Positions 21,701-35,700 of a DNA stretch of 64,000 bases are shown here, piece by piece. The DNA is from Hyposmocoma kahamanoa (lineage: Eukaryota; Arthropoda; Insecta; Lepidoptera; Cosmopterigidae). The position numbers and the translations under genes are program-made. The DNA is taken from contig NW_020653200.1 in assembly GCF_003589595.1 (NCBI RefSeq), positions 482,268 through 546,267 on the forward strand, written 5' to 3'. Each line of letters opens with the position of its first letter. The stretch's first letter is position 1. Below the pieces are notes generated by a model that was not told the origin of the DNA, ran no database searches, and saw only the letters and a program-made list of their open reading frames with translations.

Positions 21701-24700
21701 TTGCCGCAATGGCACCTCAAAAGAAAAAAAAAGGAAAAGGAAACGAAACAGTATAAAAACAAAACATAATCTAAACATTCAAAAAATTTGTTTTATTCCT
21801 TATTTATTTAGGGGTTTCGATAGTTATCGAACATGACGTCAGCCCCATTATAGAAACAATACCTCAAGGAAACAACAAAATGCAGACAGATAAATCAAAA
21901 TACTATCTAACCAAACATGTAATAAATAATTACGAAACAAAAACACAAACAATACACATAAAAATAGTTTAAATTAAAACACGTACTATTCACACAAACA
22001 GTAAAAAGAACACAAGGTATAAAATATGTTGTTCCCAATTTCGTTAACTGCTTGAGAATCCCACAGTTTACAATTTCGTATCTGTACATTGCTTAATGAA
22101 ACGTGCTGAAAATATACTTCACACCTGAAAGTGTTGCAATATACTAATAGATGCACTCAGCTACTACACGTGTTAAAAACAATCGCGAAATCGATGAGTG
22201 AATTAGTAGTACCACGGAAGAAAAAAAAAGCAATGGAAGGGCCATTCATATTTGCATAAAACAAATTTGTACCTTAATAATGGGAAAATAGAGATACATA
22301 TACTATAGGCGAAAAACATGACGCGTCGCGATGCTTCGACTCTGCGCCTCGATTATTATGAGAACCGGCTGTCACCAAATGTCACACTTACATAATGTAA
22401 ATGTTAAACACTATGAAACCTTGATTATGGTTAATCATACTTTCTAATATAAAAATATGTAACAAATTCTGTCTGACTAGCACAATAGGGCGCAACTTGC
22501 ATGGACATGGAACGCATGATTTCTGCGCTAGAATAGCAGTATCTCGCGCTTTATGTCGCTCTCCCTCAATTCGCGCCTTATCGTGCTAGCCCTACTGGAC
22601 TGTTAATATAGTTTAAACTTTACCCAGTATATATATGTAAATATCATTGAAATTTCAATACATACATTGGAAGTTACAGCGTTTTCATATTATAATAGAA
22701 ATGTTATTCAGTGCGATCTAACGGCAATAGTTGAAAACCGAACGATTAACAATTATTAACGTGGTATAAGATTTACTTTAACAGTAAATCTATTACGATT
22801 AGCAGAAAATGGAATACTTTATTAAAATAAAATAAGACGTAACGATAATATGAAACAGACTATCATTTTTGCACATCCATGTAGTAAAATAAGGCATTTT
22901 TCCAGGAATTTCGTGGTTTTGCGCGAAATAGTTGACACGACTAAAAGCGGTTACACACGCGCGATTTTAAGCAACAATGCAAACGCGATGCAAGCGCGCG
23001 ACTGCATCGATACAGACGCACGATTGCATCGCTACCCTGTCCCAGGTTCGATTCCCGGGCCGGGACAAATATTTGTTGGCCAGAATGATTTAATTAAGAT
23101 AATATACAGGTAAGGTAAAAAGACAATAAAAACTTAAATACTAGAAAGTCAAAGTAAGATTTTTAAATTATATGAATAAAATTGGGTCTCCGCGGCATGG
23201 TGCCCAAGATGCTGGCAGCGTTCTCCCTTTGTCTTGCTATACTAATGCGTTGGGCAACGTAGCTGCCGGTCCTTGGGCTTCCCAGACAGTCTATTAGATT
23301 TTTCGATAAAATTGTGCACAGTTGAAGGGCACTGGGACCCCACGGGCTAAGGGTTTCGACTCCAAAGGCTGTAAATAGGTAGTTGGACCCGAGATCCTGG
23401 TACTTATTACTTTTTATTATTTCCACCAACTCGTTTGCGGAGCCATGGCATACATTATTTCTCTCGTGAGTTTGGGTGTAATTTGTGATTGTGTATGTGT
23501 GTGTCCATGGCACTCGCAACACAGGGTTTCCCTAGTGCGGAGCTATATTGTTATTAATGTTATTGTTTATATCGATGCAGTCGCGCGTTTGCATGGATGC
23601 AATTACCTTTAGATCGGTAGAGGTGTAAAAGTGTAAAGTGCCAGAAGCGTGTGTAACCACTCTAAAGCGCACAAAGCGAACACTTTTCGCTTCATAAGTA
23701 CCTACACTGAAAGCGTGCAAATAGTAAACACATTGGTAGCACCATAACACTTGCGCGGACGCAGCGGATCGCTTATTTTTACGGCCTGAAAGGAGGCCGA
23801 TGACGTCATCGCCTTTCCATCGTTGTACTTTAAATGATTTATCGCCTAAATGTAATAATGACAGTTTTATGGTTTGCCGTAGTCGCATCACTAATTTAAT
23901 ACTTTTACATAAAAACTTTACAAATTAATGACGTAATGCAGAAATTTCGTAAAGTATAAGCAAGATACAAATATTTTCTATCACAAGTGTTTGCTGAAAA
24001 GTACCTTTTTAGAACTTTCAAGTGCGCTGTATAATGTCTTAACCTTTGGCACTAAGTTTTTAGTTCACTGTAGTTTTAAACTTCGTTAATGGCAAGTGTT
24101 GAACATCGAGCGGAATTTTTTCCCCTTTTCCCTTGATTATTATTTAATATACCTAAGAAACTTAACTGCCTATATCATAAAAATTTACTTGCTTAGAGCA
24201 TTTAGCAGGAGTTTGGATAGTGTGCTGAGCAATCATGGGCTGGAAGTTGACATATTCAATTGTAATATTGATGCGGTGAATCGTAAATTCACGGACAATT
24301 ATATTTAAATTTGTTGAATAATTTGTGAATAATACGTGATTAGCTGGTATTGGGTTGTCATATTCATGTAAGTGCATGTTGTTAAGAAATACTGTTTATT
24401 GTTCATTTGTTTAATGCTTGTGTATGATTTGTCTGAAGCTATACGTCGAAGCCTGTGATTGGCTTTATGTTCCTGTATTTATTAAATGTAAGAATCTGTT
24501 GGTTTTCCGTGAATAAATAAATAAATAAATTTACTTCCGTTACTAATTTATCGGGCGACATCAAAGAAAGCCATTTATTGTCCTTTGTAGCTTAAAAATC
24601 TTATACTGAGTCATTTGTAAAACATTAACAACCTCGTAGAATTATATTATTAACACCATAAACAATAACTTCTGTAAAATCTGCGCAGCGCATCGCATCC

Positions 24701-27700
24701 TGTATCGCACACATCGAGTATACATATAACCAGAAATAGAGACGAAATACGGGCCATATATTCCTAGTTAAACATTAGCGATACAGCTCTTATAAATATC
24801 AACTTTTGCGTTTGCACTGAAATATAGACAGGCCAGCTACTGACCTGTGTGTACGTCTCCGTATACTCCAAAAAATATTCTGTATATATTGTAATAAAGA
24901 TAATATCTCTAAGAATGCCGTGCTATTCTATTCGGTGGTGTGGGAAAAATTGCAAAATATCTAATTACAAAACAAACAGAATTACATTTCATCGGTCATT
25001 AAATATTGAATATGTAATTTTGCAATTTTCGTCCATTATAGCAAAGCTCAAGTTAACCGGTCGATTTGAAGTGAAACAGTTGACGACACCAATTGACGAC
25101 ACCCGTCAATTGTTTCGAACACGGGCTAGCCAATCGGAGCGCAGTTGTCATAGTAATGATATGGCAGAATAGTTTTCAAACAAATTAAATGACATTTCGT
25201 CTCTATTTCTATGTCGGTTATATACTCGATGATCGCACATGACAACTAGCATAGTATTATCTCAAAATTGCTTTAACTTATATTAATATTACCTAATTTT
25301 AAAGCGACAATGTCGTCCTGTTGCTACGAAATTAAATCCTATACGAATGACACACAAATATCGCGAAATTTTGGAGAAAATTATGAATATCACGCAATTT
25401 TGAAATAATACTATGTTAGTTGTTAAGTGCGATATATCGTCGGAATTTTGTGCCTACCCTGGCAATGTAAAGTGTAACTTGTTTATGTCCGACACAGTCA
25501 CACTTCAAACGTAATGTAACAGAATTCGGTCTAGGTATTGTTCAAGTAATGTGCTTTACAAATCATTAATTAAAAGATTTAATCTTATCCGCCTTTTGTA
25601 CATTCGAACTAATTACTGTGAAAGGTGAATAAACGAATTAATAAATCCACTTATTTCATTGCTGGCTGAACGAATTCATAATGAAGAGTGAATAGGCCAA
25701 TTACACTATGTAAAAAATTTTCAAAAAGGGTTTTCTTTATATAATATCAAGTGACGGGACGAAAAAGTCGTGCGCCTGATGGTAAGCTACACGCTTGTCC
25801 ATAACAGTTGCAGTGCCACTACGCCTGTCACCATGAGACATAAGTTGATAAGTCCCATGTGCCTGTAATTTCACCAGCACCCGTACCCATGAAAACCGGG
25901 ACGCAGAAATGCTTACATTACTGCTTGGCGGCAGAAACGTGTAAACTACTTCTAGGTTCTGTTTCTAAAGGTTCTGAGCAACAAATATGAAGAAGAAAGT
26001 AGCTACACCCCCGAAATTTTGCTATTGTAGCTGTCACAAAGGTATTTACGTGGCTGCATATTTATATAATCTCGCAAAACTTCACATTTATTATCATCAA
26101 TTAAAATTGTATTTACATGGTGTTATCAGTCATTTCAATTCAATAACGTTTCATGTTTAATTTTTGCCTGAATCTATCAACGATGAGGGTCTCCCGTTCG
26201 TGCATAGAATGAGATAGACCCAAGCTCAATTACAAATATATTTCACTGAAAATTTTGCCTAACACTAGTTACGACAGTTGATCACAAGCGTTCTTCTGAA
26301 AAGAATTCATTTGAAATTTTAATTGGCACTAATTCCTTTTTCAAATTTTCTATTGAAACATCAAGGTACCTTTCCAAGTGATTGTTGAAGCATATATTTT
26401 AAATGAAAATGACATTGACTTACAATTATATGGACGTCGGGTCCGCGCTAAAAAGTGGCCGAACTTATAGGGCGTTGAAATCGTGTACAGAGCGTCATTC
26501 ACGCTTTAGTCTTCGTTTGTTCGACTGGCAGCGAAGCAAGGAAAATTAGACAGTACTGCGATGACATTACAATTTAAATTCAACGTTTTAGCTTTTTCAT
26601 ATTCCTTTACATGTCACTACGCTTAAATAGGTTGACTTGGGACATATTTTTCGTGGTTTTTGTATTAGACCCGTCGTCCATTTATTAGTAAGTCAATGGA
26701 AAATAATAATAGGTTTGTTTATTTATTTATTGCGGAAATCAGACTGCCTACGTCTCGCTAATAAAGGTGTGGGGTATTCGTACATACATATATACATACA
26801 TACACACATATATANNNNNNNNNNTTATTTCTACCGTTTACCGGACTGTACGTCAACTGTACCCAAAACAAACACAAAGGGATAATAAACACAATTACTT
26901 AGGTGGAAATAATACGTAAATTAAAAATAAAAAGCACCTGCAACATAACAGTCTTAAAACAAATTTAATGAGCCTAAACACGCTAGTTCTACAGTACCTA
27001 AGTAGTTGAGGAGTGGTGGTTGCAATATCAGTAGGGCTAGCACGATAAGGCGCGACATGCGCGAGAGCAACATAAAGCGCGGGATCTCTATGCGAGACAT
27101 GCGAAGCCATACGAGGCGTTGCGTTGGCGTTGCGACCCCTGAGCGATGACGCTGCTTTGTACTCACAGACATTATTATATCTAAATGGACGCCGCAAATG
27201 TACCTACTTCGCGTGCCCTATGTAAGTTTTAAACGCTTAGTTAGTAGTAGAACGCGCCTGACCGTTATCTTAGTTAAACATCACTCGAAAACTCGAAAAT
27301 GTCTAGTTGTGTCATGAGAAACTGCAAAAACACCAAAGCTGCGAATATATGAATAAACAAGGACATACCCTTCTACAGTTAAGTAGTTTTGTAATCAGAA
27401 TATGCATAATTTATTTTAAAATTAATAAATTAATTATTTTCATTTTAAACGAATTTCGAGAAAACGAATGTTCAAACGAGTGTATGCCACATGCATGATA
27501 CACTTGCGGTTCTTCTTTAATAGGTCATGAATAGCGAGCGATAATTTCGTATAATGTATTCAGTTTCGTGGTACGGCCGCTTCGTCATGTTTTTGATCAA
27601 ATTTTACGATTAGTGATATTCATTTTATGAAACACAGTTCTCGAATGAAATTCCACTTGTCTCTAGTGGAGTGCAGGGAACAGTGGAAAAAATGTATCAA

Positions 27701-29618
27701 GTGGTATAGGCTATTGCGGGGTGCGTAATTGGGCGTTACGTTTCGACACAACGTTCATCGTGTGGCCACTTAGTGCGTTGAACTCATAGCGTTGCGACGA
27801 CGGCGACGTAACGCATCGGCTGGCAGCGCCTATGTGACAAGACTCTTACTGGGACAAGAGCTGATCACCTTTAAACAGCTGAACCGATGTTCATCAAATA
27901 TAGCTATGAACCATCACGATTTTAAAAAGAAAAGCCCTTTGAAAATCGGTCCAACCATTTGGGAGCTTGTTTTATGTCTACTCTTCACCCTATATTGTTC
28001 TGTACTATACGTAGCAAGACGAACACGTGTTATCTATCTATCTTTTAAAGAAAATAAATAAATACATACATTTCGTAGTAAAAGAGCTGTTCCGATTCCT
28101 CTTTTCCTTTATGAGCGTTTGAAAATACTTTTTGCTTTACCGTTCTCGTTGCGAACAAGCTATAAATAAATACACAGTAAGAAAATGTATTTATTTCTCG
28201 AATCAGTCCACAACAAATAGTAATATCGTAAACAACTTCTACTATCGCTGTTGACTGTTCCAATACGTATGAAACTTTTTTTACTTTACTCTATTTGAGA
28301 GGACTTCATGTAACTAAAATAAAAAATGTAATTTGTATTGAATTGATATTCAATAATACAAATATAATTAATACAAAGATCGAACACTCAGAAAAAATTC
28401 CAGACGATATGCCAACTAAATTTATAATATGTTTACGTGTTTCAAATGCGTCCCGTGCAAAAATATACATTGTGTATGCAAATTTTTTGCGTGTAATTAA
28501 AACTGACGTTTACGGTTTTTCCTTGGATTACATCTTTTTATGTATTTATATAATTTTATGGGCTCATTGTTTTGCAACGCTAGTCTTCACTATCAAATTG
28601 CTTTGATTTTATATATAATCAATACTTTTACAGGGTGTATGAGTAAATTGTTCATCTGTAACTCTCGGCGATTATACTCGTAGACAACCAGGCTTAACGA
28701 AATAAAACAAATTCTGTATCCGGTTGATACACCCTGATAGCAGTCATAGATATACCAATTTGTTAGCAGTAGAGCTTGTGAAAGACTGCGTTCAGTAAAG
28801 CAGTAAGGGCGCGTGTACACGTTAAGAAATTCGACTTATCTTCTACAGAAAATATGAGAATGATCTTGTACACGACAAAAACTTTGTCGGATCTAGCCAC
28901 GAAAACATGTCGTGTCTATTGCAGACGAGAAAATGATGAGTATGTACACGATACGAATGCTTTCGGACAGACTTGTGAGTTAAAATGTGTCAGTGCATTA
29001 CGAATCTTCCAGGTAGCTGTCGTTTTACTACGGACTGTGGGAAGATATATGTTGTTGTATATGTTTACTAAGCAACACTCGTCCACGCGCATAAACGTTC
29101 TTTTACTGACAATGCATCTCACATACAATAGCGGCAGAGCGCGTCGTGTCGAGGGTAGATAAGATTTTTTCTTGTCCGACGCGACGCGACGCCGAGGCAG
29201 TGTACACCAGTTCGTGTACAGAAACAACACGAATTCTTGCATAGACCCGGCGATTTATAACTCTGAATGGCACTTGAACTGCTATGGACAGGCGTGTCGC
29301 TTGCCACCAGACTCACGACTTGTTCGTCCCGTTACTTGCTACTACAAAATAATAAATTAAACAAGGTGCAAAAAGATTAGGCAGTAGATTCATTCCAAAG
29401 TAAATTACCACTGACTTCCCGTACTAGAAAAAAATATATATTGTGGGTGTCAGGCATCCTCCGTGACAACTTATAACCTTGACAATTTCACATAAATGCT
29501 GAAGTTTATTTTATTTTTAAAAACATAATACTTTTTAGTATGTTTATGTGTGTGTGGTGTGTGCGCGCGCGCGTGTGTGTGTGTGTGTGTGTATGGTGTG
29601 TGCGCGCGCGTGTGTGTC

Positions 29619-29701
<83 letters not shown>

Positions 29702-32700
29702 TATTGGACTTGGAATGAAATCTCAATTCACGTCTGCGTAATAATATGGTTTCTGTTCATCGTAATTTAAGGTATGATGTAATCAATTACGAAGTTTGAT
29801 TTTGATTTATATTTGTTTAGGGAAACTATCATAAGTTTTTCGTCTATTTTATTAAACAAATAAGAGCTCACACAATGGTATTGTCTTCTAGCGAAGGAAG
29901 AAATCTAGGAATCTTCATTAGGGTGGTGGACAGTGGCGCTGTAAAGGCGCTACTAAATATCATATGCAAAATGGTAGTGGCGCAGCGACAGTGCCACTGC
30001 AGCGCTTCTAAGAGCGTCCAATTTGAAGGCGCCATTGATTTTTCTGTTTCGTTATTCGTTTGTCAGAAATACCTAAAAAATCAAAAAGTGACATGTCAAT
30101 TTCCCAATGCACTGATCGATAGAAAACATAATCCGAATAGGTAACGTAACTCTTACATTTTGAACACACTAATCCAGCAAAAACTTGTGTACAACCTATC
30201 AATCAAGTAAGCAATATTCAATTCACATAACTTCTTATATACAAACACGCTGTTAAGTGTTACAACTGCGTTCTCGCGCAGTGAGAGCCTGTGAACCATG
30301 TTGATTTCGACTTTCTTCTACCGATGGGGCAATACGATGGAAACTAAGCGTATCTGTGAAAACTCGTTTACATTAACTTAGTGCTTGCGAAAATAGTGCT
30401 ACAAGGGGAAGATACACTGGAAACAATTATGCGAATACGTTAATTTTTCTATTCGCTGGTTATAGCATTTTCTTACAGGTCAACAAGAAATCCAGTCTTT
30501 TAACCGACTTCAAAAAAGGAGGCTCTCAATTCGACTGCATGTTTTTTTTGTATGTATGTTACGCAATAATTCCGGTATTTATGAACCGATTTTCATGATT
30601 CTTTTTTTGTTGGAAAGGGGGTACTTCCGTAGTGGTCCCATTTTATTTTGAAGAAAATCATCCACCTCTAAGGGTGGCTGTTCACGCATGAAGATTCATT
30701 TTTATAAATAGCGCCTTATAATAAATAACTTTAATTTGGGAGCAATTATTTTATTGGTTGATTTTGTTATTTCTCCAATTCAAGGCGTTTTTCTGCTTCT
30801 GAGAACCGATTTTTATTACCTCCAGTGTCAAGTCCTGTATAGTGGCGAACTCGGGGATATTTGAATAAAACTTAGCAAATAGACGTAATTCCACGTACTT
30901 TTGAGATCGGTTTTTTTAGTACTCTGTACTGAGATTATTGTAATATCAAGTGATGGGACGAACAAGTTGTGCACCTAATGGTGAGTTACACGCCTGTCCA
31001 TAACAGTTGCAGTGCCACTCAGAGCTTTCAATCGAAGATCTGAAGGGCACTGCCACGGCGCCAGTCACCCTGAGACATAAGTTTACAAGTCTCACGTGCC
31101 TTTATTTCGCGCTTCAAAATCGGAACACAGTAATGCTGACATTATGCTTGGCGATATAACGTACCTGGACGAACTCTTTCACAAGGAGCTCTACTGCTAC
31201 TACATGCGGTATGGTTACGACATCTCTATACCTAATATTCAACTTTATTTCTTTCTCACTTTGGCCGTTTTCTAACTTATCGGTACTGTAGCGATGCGGT
31301 ATCGGTACGCTCAGTACTGTAATAGGACGTAGTCGTGAGATTGCGTTGCGAGAGGCACTTTTCAAATATAAGCCAAGATTGTATTCATGAATAAATATTT
31401 ACTGCGCTTTCAGTTCGAAGCCTGTTCTAGAACAACCAAAATATTCTTTTTTTACAATACTATTTTTTTTTATATAATTCCAAATACAATCCTACATTCA
31501 TTCAGCCAGCACTAATACAAACGATAATGCCTAGTCTGCATCCCTCCTCCTCACAACTGAATGGGGGGAACATCCCTTGCTAGTGCCCTACCTATGATAG
31601 GCAGTGCCGAAAGCTTACCGAGCGCCTATATTTATTTATTTATTAAACTTTATTGACCACAATACAAAGGGCACAAAAGGCGGACTTAATGCTAAAAGCA
31701 TTCTCTATCAGTCAACCTCTGAGAAAAACGAAATTCACGAACGCGGTAAATAAACAAAATATTACGGTTATATTAAAATAAATGAAACAAATTCATAATT
31801 ATATATATAACAAACTAACCTAATACCTTACTTAATAATATAATACATACACTTACATACATACAAATATACTATACATATACAAAATACTTACAATAAC
31901 AGAATATGATGATGATTATTGCTGTGACAAACAATTTAGAAGATGCTCATGAACATTATTTTTAAAAGAAAATATATTAGGAGACCGTCTGATGGCGTCC
32001 GGTAAAGCGTTCTAGAGCCGTATCGAGTGGAGAGTAAAAGAATCTGACATGAAGCCAGAATGAAAGAGAGGTACAGAGAGTTATAGTGAATTCATGGAAC
32101 GAAGTGGGAGGTCATGAGAGTCACAGAGATACTGAAATTTACATTTCAAGTATTCTGGATAGTGGGGATTGAAAAGAACGGAGTACAACGTACAGAGAAT
32201 TCTTTTCTGTCTGCGTTGACGAATAGGGAGCCATTTAAGTTGAGACCTAAAAGAAGAAACATGATCAAATTTCCGAAGGCAGAAAATGAAACGAATAGCA
32301 TTATTGAGCAGGCGGTCCAACTTGTCTAATAGATTTTCGTTGAGATCAGGATAACAGACGTCAGCATAATCAATAAGTGGGAATATAAGGGAGGTGACGA
32401 GCAGGGTCTTAGTACTAATGGGAAAATGTGCAATGTGCGCTTCTTGGTGCAGTTTGGACAGAAGCGGGAAGGAATCGTTTCCGGTAACCCGAACGCCGTC
32501 TCGGTATGTTCGTTCAGGCGCCGCTCGATATTTACCGCGCACGGTCGCGCAGTAAACAAGATGGTGGACGGAGACGTCCATGTCAATTTGGTAATGGAAA
32601 TTGAAAAGTATCCAGTACTGTAGACAATTATAGAGATAGTATTCAGAGATAAAAATAGCACGCCAAAATGTCTTCACCACTCTAGGATGACATAGTCTCG

Positions 32701-35700
32701 CGACGTCATAAGCGATACTGCAGAATTTTATACCGAGACGTCCGTATGAAGAAGAAGAAGTATGATGAAGGCGTTACAGTATTGTGCCGGTAACGAGCAT
32801 AGTGATGTCGCGCCACTACCGCATTGCACTGACAAATCGAAAATGGCCTGACGTCATTCATATTTAATTACTCATTACACGCGGCGGTTGTAGTACTGGT
32901 TAATTACATAAGAAAAAAAATATATTTTACATAATGCCCTCGTCACACCCAGCTGGACAATTAGTCCAAGAACTCTCGACGTAATGCATTAAATAACTTT
33001 CTTCGTGTAGTTTATAAACATTGAATGTGAGATTATGTTGTTTCTTATTGTTCTGTACTACGAGGGGCAGTCAAAAAGTAATGCCTCCACCCATTGACTT
33101 ACAAATAAATGGACGACGGGTCTAATACAAAAACCACGAAAAAAATGTCCCAAGTCAACCTATTCGAAATTTAAATTGTTATGTCATCGCAGTACCGCGC
33201 TGTCCGTAGAACAAATGAAGACTAAAGCGGAGTGTCGCGCTCTGTATACGATTTTAGCGCCTTACAAGTGCGGACACTTTTTAGCGCGGACCCGACGTCC
33301 ATATAATTGTAAGTCAATGCCTCCACCGCTCTAACTTTTATTTCTTTCAAATCTACTAAACTGTCTATACATGGAAAGAGATAATCGTATACATTTTTTT
33401 AAATATTAGGTTTACGGCTTGGAAATAAATCTATCAAGCGAAATCTTCAACATTTTTTTTTTCATGTCAATTTTCAGTTCGACTGATTAGATCAATAAAT
33501 TTGAAGCTTTTACGAACCGCCATTGCGTTTCTGGCAAAAGAAGATTGTGCACCTAAGGAAATACATAATCACTTGAAAAATGCTTATGAATAAACATTCT
33601 TCAAACAATTATGGATTTCTTTAAGTGCACAGCCTTGTTTTGTCAGAGTTATTTTACATTAGAAATTAATTTACAGGCACTTGGGACTTGTCAACTTATG
33701 TCTCAGGGTGATGGGTGCTTCGGCAGTGCCCCTCAGATCTTTCCGATTAAAAGCTCTGAGCGGCACTGTAACTGTTATGGACAGGCGTGTCTTTACCATC
33801 AGGCGCACAATTTGTTCGTTTCGTTACTTAGTAACGAAAAAAAATTTAAGAATACGAAATAGCATCCCATCACAATATACTCTCAACGTAGATAGACAGA
33901 CACACCACACTTCATTTATCTGATTGCGGTCCGTAAATGTAGTTGAAGCCAAAAGGCTGAGAAAAGAAAATCATAATAATTATCATTTTAATTTTCAACC
34001 GTTTCTGCTTTGCCATAAAATCTGAAAAATACATGTTGTTTCATTTAGATTTTTGCAATAAAGATGACGTAAGGCTGTACTAAGTCAATTTTAAATTTAC
34101 TACTTTAATTACTGCCTTATATGTAATTCTTGTTCATTTAAATAATAATAATAATAATAACGCTCACACTCAACATAGCCCCGCACTAGGGAGACCCTGT
34201 GTCGCGGGTGCTATGGACACACATATAGACAACCACAAATTACACCCAAACTCACGAGAGAAATAAATGTAGGCCATACAAATATTTCTCCCTGCCCGGG
34301 AATCGAATCTGGGACCTCTGCGTGGCAGTCCGGCATGGTAACCGTTCGGCCACTGAGGCAGTTATAATATATAAACGTATAAATATTCCCATTTTATGTT
34401 CCACTAAGTGCGCCGTTGTGTGTAGTAAAATAATAATGTAGTACTCAAGTGGCAATATAAAATTTCTATCAAACAGAACACTCAATAAGTACGAACTAAT
34501 TACTTACACCCATTACAGGCCATAAAGCGGTGCAGTTAAAAGCTTATCTTAACGAAGCATTCCACTACATACCATGCAATCCAGGCCGTTGTTATGATTA
34601 TTATTGAAGTAATATCTGACGAGCTTATGGACTAGATTTGTTATAACTAGTAATACAAAGATAGAACACAGACAAAAATTCTATCGATTGGGAACAGCGT
34701 CTTCTAAACCATGCTAGACTACTTCACGGAACTCCAACTAAACCACGGAACGAACAAGTGGACCTTACGAATTTTTCTATGACTATTTCTCAAAATATTT
34801 ATACATTTACACGAAAAGGGGCGTGTTCTGTGTAAGTATGTAACGAAATAGCATTTATCTAATAAATAGTTGGCATTTTAAAATCGCACAATCGGCCAAT
34901 TGACCCAAACTACAATTTTATTTTTAGGAATGACTCCAAAACCAAACTGAATTGATGAACGATGAAGATAATATCTACCTTTAGATTTTTAAATACCAAT
35001 ATAATTTTGTGATTTAAGTAAGAAACCAAACTGTATTTTCAAAAATAATATTAGTTTTAAGAAAAAATATATTTCAATATTATTTATTATTTGCTTTTTG
35101 CCATATTAATTTATTTATTGCCTACTATTACTTAATGCCATAGTGATTAAATCAATTATATTTTGCCAATGTACAATAAGTTTAATGTAATTTTTCTTTT
35201 TGTACTATTTTGTAACATGCTTTTCGTTACGTACAATTATTTTGAGAAATAGTCCTATGTGCTTGTTGCAGATCTCTGTTTTTTGATATTTTGTCCCGTA
35301 GCGCCATCTGTGAGAAATCTATTTCTTCACTCAGCCAGGTTCAGCTGACCAGAGATGTCGCTATAATAACTGTAATTAAATTTATTGAATGCCCAAGATG
35401 TTTCGCCGCGATGGCATTCATTTAAATTTTTTTTTGGAAATTACTCCACTAGTTAATTAAACTTAATTATGGACTTGAGTTTAAACTTATCCTGGACATG
35501 CATCATAATTTATATATGATTTTAACCGACTCCAAAAAAGGAGGGGGTTCTCAATTCGTATATAAAATACTATATATAATTTGTGAACCGATTTTGATGA
35601 TTCTTTTTTGATGCAAAGAGCATACCTCAGAAGCAGTGTCATTTAAATTTGAAGAAAATATTCCACACCTAAGGGCGGCAAACTAGGGATTGAATGACTT

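Noticed and set aside
28800..29260. Possible inverted-repeat transposon (gcgtgtacac near 28810 and gtgtacac near 29208)
   Set aside because: The complementary stretch is too short and the outer ends do not pair convincingly.
29555..29700. CRISPR-like periodicity
   Set aside because: Simple dinucleotide repeat without spacers; the genome is eukaryotic.
29540..29770. Val/Cys-rich open frames on both strands
   Set aside because: They are read through a GT/GC microsatellite.
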